From NCBI GenBank assembly GCA_027593175.1, contig JAQCJI010000003.1:1-64000 (forward strand): DNA of 64,000 nucleotides. Reading direction: 5' to 3'. This document shows, piece by piece, positions 61,674 to 64,000 of the stretch (position 1 is the stretch's first letter; every line of letters begins with the position of its first letter). Both the position numbers and the translations under genes were made by a program. Source of the stretch: Bacteroidota bacterium. Lineage in GTDB: Bacteria; Bacteroidota; Bacteroidia; Cytophagales; Cyclobacteriaceae. Below the pieces are notes generated by a model. The model had not been told where the DNA came from and ran no database searches. It was given only the letters and a program-made list of their open reading frames with translations.

Positions 61674-62399
61674 TCAATTAAAGGAGGAGGTGGGGTTGGC
61701 TGCCTGATTTTCTTTTACTCGCCAAAGGCGCCACCAAGGGGTGCCAGGAGAGTCGTGGTGTTCGTAGTGGTAACCAAAAAAGTAACAGCTAAGAAATGCC
61801 CAAAGATGGTTTTTGGACTGTGAACCGGAATGGTGCGCATTGGCCTGTTCCCCCATGTGAGGAAGATAGGTTCCAAAGTAAAATAGCTGTAGAGTAGAGA
61901 GCCCAGCGGGAAGCATCCAAAAAAGGATCAAGTTTTCTGTTGGGAGGACTAGTTTGAGTAGATTGAATGAAACGGCCATCAGTAGAAATTGCCATACATT
62001 GAGGTACTGAAAAATAAAGCTGAGATACCATCGAAAGAATATTCCGGAGGCATGGTAATCGGGATCCTTATCCGTGGCTACGTAGCGGTGGTGTTCGTGG
62101 TGCTTGGGAAAGAGTTTCCAGTAAAAGTTGTACGAAAACAGGAGAGCCGCGATCCATCCTGTGGCATGGTTAGTTTTTTTATTGCTGGAAACAATCCCGT
62201 GCATGGCATCGTGTGCGGTAATAAAAAGACCTGTATACAGGTGGGTCTGAAGGAGAATGGCAAGGTAGGTTAGTGGGGTTTTCCATGAAATTTCCCAAGT
62301 CAGCAAAAAAGCCAAAGAAATTCCCCAAGCGAGAATGATGCCCCACCCAATTAAAAGGCCTTTTGGATCTATGGAATTTATTTTTGATTTAGCCTCCAT
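61674..62399 (-). CDS. crtW: CrtW-type beta-carotene ketolase (fatty-acid-desaturase fold)
   Basis: A 241-residue membrane di-iron enzyme. Histidine boxes are HDAMH (H63-H67), KHHEHHRY (H100-H104) and GYHYEHHDSPGTPWWRLW near the C-terminus; the last is characteristic of CrtW ketolases rather than acyl desaturases. FGTYLPH is also CrtW-like. It would oxidise carotenoid rings at C4, giving echinenone or canthaxanthin-type pigments. Context supports this: ispH is 10 nt upstream and a lycopene cyclase precedes that. Four hydrophobic helices are visible. Confidence 0.85.
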   Translation of the reverse strand: MEAKSKINSIDPKGLLIGWGIILAWGISLAFLLTWEISWKTPLTYLAILLQTHLYTGLFITAHDAMHGIVSSNKKTNHATGWIAALLFSYNFYWKLFPKHHEHHRYVATDKDPDYHASGIFFRWYLSFIFQYLNVWQFLLMAVSFNLLKLVLPTENLILFWMLPAGLSTLQLFYFGTYLPHMGEQANAHHSGSQSKNHLWAFLSCYFFGYHYEHHDSPGTPWWRLWRVKENQAANPTSSFN

Positions 62400-62409
62400 G
62401 ATGAGGAGA

Positions 62410-63255
62410 TTAGAAAATTAAAATATGTTCTCGGACCTGCTCCATCAACCACATTGGGGTGGAAGTAGCTCCGCAAATGCCGACACTTTCACCAGGAGCA
62501 AACCAGTCCGATTCAATTTGTTCTGGATTGGAAATAAAAAAAGTATTGTTGTTTTTCTCTTTACATACATTGTACAGCACTTTTCCATTGGAGGATTTGG
62601 TGCCACTTACAAAAACGATTTTATCAAACTTTTCCGCAAAGCTACGAAGCTCCTTGTCTCGGTTGGATACTTGCCTGCAGATCGTATCGTTTGTATTTAC
62701 GGTGATTCCGTTGTCATTTAAAATCTGGCGGATTTCGTAAAACTTGTCCGTGCTCTTCGTGGTCTGACTGTATAGTGTGATGATTTTTGGAAGGGTAGGA
62801 ATATCCAATTCCGAAATATCTTGAAATACCACTGCCTTGTTATTGGTTTGTCCCAAAAGCCCAATTACCTCTGCATGGCCATGTTTGCCATAGATGTAGA
62901 TATTATGCTCCTTATCGAAGGAGTTTTTGATGCGGTTTTGGAGCTTGAGGACCACTGGGCAGCTTGCATCAATCAACGTCAGGTTATTTTTAATCGATAG
63001 CTCGTAGGTGGAGGGAGGCTCGCCATGTGCACGGATCAGTACCTTTTCATCCGTTAGCTTGGTTAAGTCCTCATGATCAATGATTTTAAGTCCCTTGTGG
63101 GCGAGACGACGGACTTCCTCGTCGTTGTGCACGATATCACCTAGGCAATAGAGATAGCCTTGTTCCTCCAGGATTTCTTCTGCCATTTCAATGGCATATA
63201 CAACCCCAAAGCAAAAGCCCGAATGATCATCTATTTGAACCTCTAGGTGTTTCAT
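62410..63255 (-). CDS. ispH: 4-hydroxy-3-methylbut-2-enyl diphosphate reductase
   Basis: Last enzyme of the MEP pathway, producing IPP and DMAPP. The 281-residue protein has the three cluster cysteines in SGFCFGVVYA (C15), IDASCPVV and VGICGATSTP, plus HGEPPSTY, IYGKHGHAEV and the NDTICRQVSNRD block. Placement inside a carotenoid operon (7 nt after the cyclase, 10 nt before crtW) suggests precursor supply is co-regulated with pigment synthesis. Confidence 0.94.
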   Translation of the reverse strand: MKHLEVQIDDHSGFCFGVVYAIEMAEEILEEQGYLYCLGDIVHNDEEVRRLAHKGLKIIDHEDLTKLTDEKVLIRAHGEPPSTYELSIKNNLTLIDASCPVVLKLQNRIKNSFDKEHNIYIYGKHGHAEVIGLLGQTNNKAVVFQDISELDIPTLPKIITLYSQTTKSTDKFYEIRQILNDNGITVNTNDTICRQVSNRDKELRSFAEKFDKIVFVSGTKSSNGKVLYNVCKEKNNNTFFISNPEQIESDWFAPGESVGICGATSTPMWLMEQVREHILIF

Positions 63256-63262
63256 GTTCTAA

Positions 63263-63970
63263 TTAACCGCTAATGGGTGAAATTGTTTGTCTATTTCTCA
63301 GGGATTCAAAGAAGCTGATGTTCATCAAGAACAGGGTCATGGAATAAATCAAGTCTTCAATAGGCACCGTCCAAATCCGTATGCCTAGATTTTCAGCATT
63401 ATTGTAAATCACCACAGGTTCCTCGGTAAGCCCTCCCGTGAGGATACCATTGCATAACATAAGAGGGACGAGGTGTACGAGATAGGCAAAAATAAAGCGC
63501 CCTAGATATTTTTCTTTGAAGATAAGATAGTGGATAACCAAGGTAAAAGCACCAATAAAGAAGTTGACCGAGGTATACCACTTGTCGAGGTGAAGGACAG
63601 CTAAGACTAGAAGAACTGGGACAAGTACCCAAACAAAAGCCTTGGCAAAGGGGAGAAAATGATCCTTTTGAAAAAAGTAATTCAGTACTTCATAGATGAA
63701 GATGGAGGAAAATGGCACGATAAAGAAAAAAAGCCATTCTTCAATTGGGAGGTCCATGAGGGAAAATCCCAACACATACCTGGTGTTAAACTCCCAAACA
63801 CCCAGGTTGGTAAACCATACGTCCCAAACGATAAAAAATGTAGCGGTTGCTAGCAAGCCTGGAAAAAGGTATTTCCATTGGGAGGCATAACGGATACGGT
63901 GTTCAAAGGATTGGGCTAGTGGATAGCTGATGGCGAAGAGAAGGACTCCTAGATAGATGTACTTTTCCAT
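63263..63970 (-). CDS. crtYcd: lycopene cyclase, CrtYcd type
   Basis: A 235-residue polytopic membrane protein with about seven helices. Two similar halves each carry the lycopene-cyclase-domain motif: DLPIEEWLFFFIVP in the first and the diverged VPIEDLIYSM in the second, the fused CrtYc-CrtYd arrangement of Bacteroidota and archaea. W-rich FIVWDVWFTNLGVWEFN is also typical. It converts lycopene to beta-carotene, the substrate of CrtW downstream. Its ATG overlaps an upstream stop codon (TGATG), so another operon gene lies beyond the window. Confidence 0.85.
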   Translation of the reverse strand: MEKYIYLGVLLFAISYPLAQSFEHRIRYASQWKYLFPGLLATATFFIVWDVWFTNLGVWEFNTRYVLGFSLMDLPIEEWLFFFIVPFSSIFIYEVLNYFFQKDHFLPFAKAFVWVLVPVLLVLAVLHLDKWYTSVNFFIGAFTLVIHYLIFKEKYLGRFIFAYLVHLVPLMLCNGILTGGLTEEPVVIYNNAENLGIRIWTVPIEDLIYSMTLFLMNISFFESLRNRQTISPISG

Positions 63971-64000
63971 CAGGAAAAACCAAGTTTGTTTTCCACATAG
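63970..64000 (-). CDS. 3' end of an upstream gene (partial)
   Basis: The last 31 bases read, on the minus strand, an open frame ending YVENKLGFS and TGA that overlaps the cyclase start codon as TGATG. This overlap pattern and the tight spacing of the operon suggest the C-terminus of another carotenoid gene, perhaps a hydroxylase. Too little is visible to identify it. Confidence 0.35.
   Translation of the reverse strand, partial: YVENKLGFS

Overview
The window looks like chromosomal DNA of a free-living, non-enteric Bacteroidota, most likely order Cytophagales (Algoriphagus/Cyclobacteriaceae-like). The signs are promoter -7 boxes of the form TAnnTTTG with little Shine-Dalgarno, a GldB-type lipoprotein, a CarboxypepD_reg/TonB-dependent receptor, an RsmB/RsmF-type methyltransferase, an SLBB-rich Wza-like exporter, and a CrtYcd/CrtW carotenoid set. 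The genus is inference; no rRNA is present.

Layout. 1-382: AT-rich, gene-free and dense in DnaA-box-like 9-mers, a candidate replication origin. 0.4-9.0 kb: fatty-acid beta-oxidation (acyl-CoA ligase, MarR regulator, hydroxyacyl-CoA dehydrogenase/enoyl-CoA hydratase, thiolase, acyl-CoA dehydrogenase), with a four-helix-bundle (23S IVP-like) gene inserted between small inverted repeats. 9.2-12.9 kb: SpoU methyltransferase, mutS, tRNA-Gly and tRNA-Leu. 12.9-22 kb: alpha-glucan phosphorylase homologue lacking the PLP lysine, Tat-exported carboxylesterase, M28 peptidase, PD40 propeller protein, Fe-S photolyase, lysA. 22-28 kb: two-component system, dipeptide epimerase, M14 carboxypeptidase, rlmF. 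28.3-39.9 kb: a nine-gene leftward exopolysaccharide operon (Wza-, Wzz-, Wzx- and Wzy-like proteins plus glycosyltransferases and a methyltransferase). 40-47 kb: gldB, nth, an RsmF-like methyltransferase, an AAA/VWA pair, queG. 47.5-59 kb: gpmI with a coupled lipoprotein, amidase, polA, radA, two small membrane-protein genes that each carry an in-frame stop, a group II decarboxylase. 59-64 kb: TonB-dependent receptor, crtW, ispH and lycopene cyclase, a tight leftward carotenoid operon continuing past the window edge.

How the genes work together: the first operon activates and shortens fatty acids, probably under the MarR protein. The polysaccharide operon contains assembly, polymerisation and export functions but no initiating sugar-phosphate transferase. 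The final operon couples isoprenoid supply (IspH) to cyclisation and ketolation of carotenoids.

No phage-defence island, CRISPR array, transposase or clearly novel multi-gene system was found. The most unusual items are the candidate origin, the phosphorylase without its PLP lysine, the paired nonsense interruptions near 56.7-57.1 kb, the lysA leader with tandem terminator-like hairpins, promoter boxes placed exactly 4 nt before start codons, and a dispersed intergenic repeat family related to CTTGATACTAGC / TACTTGGTAC.
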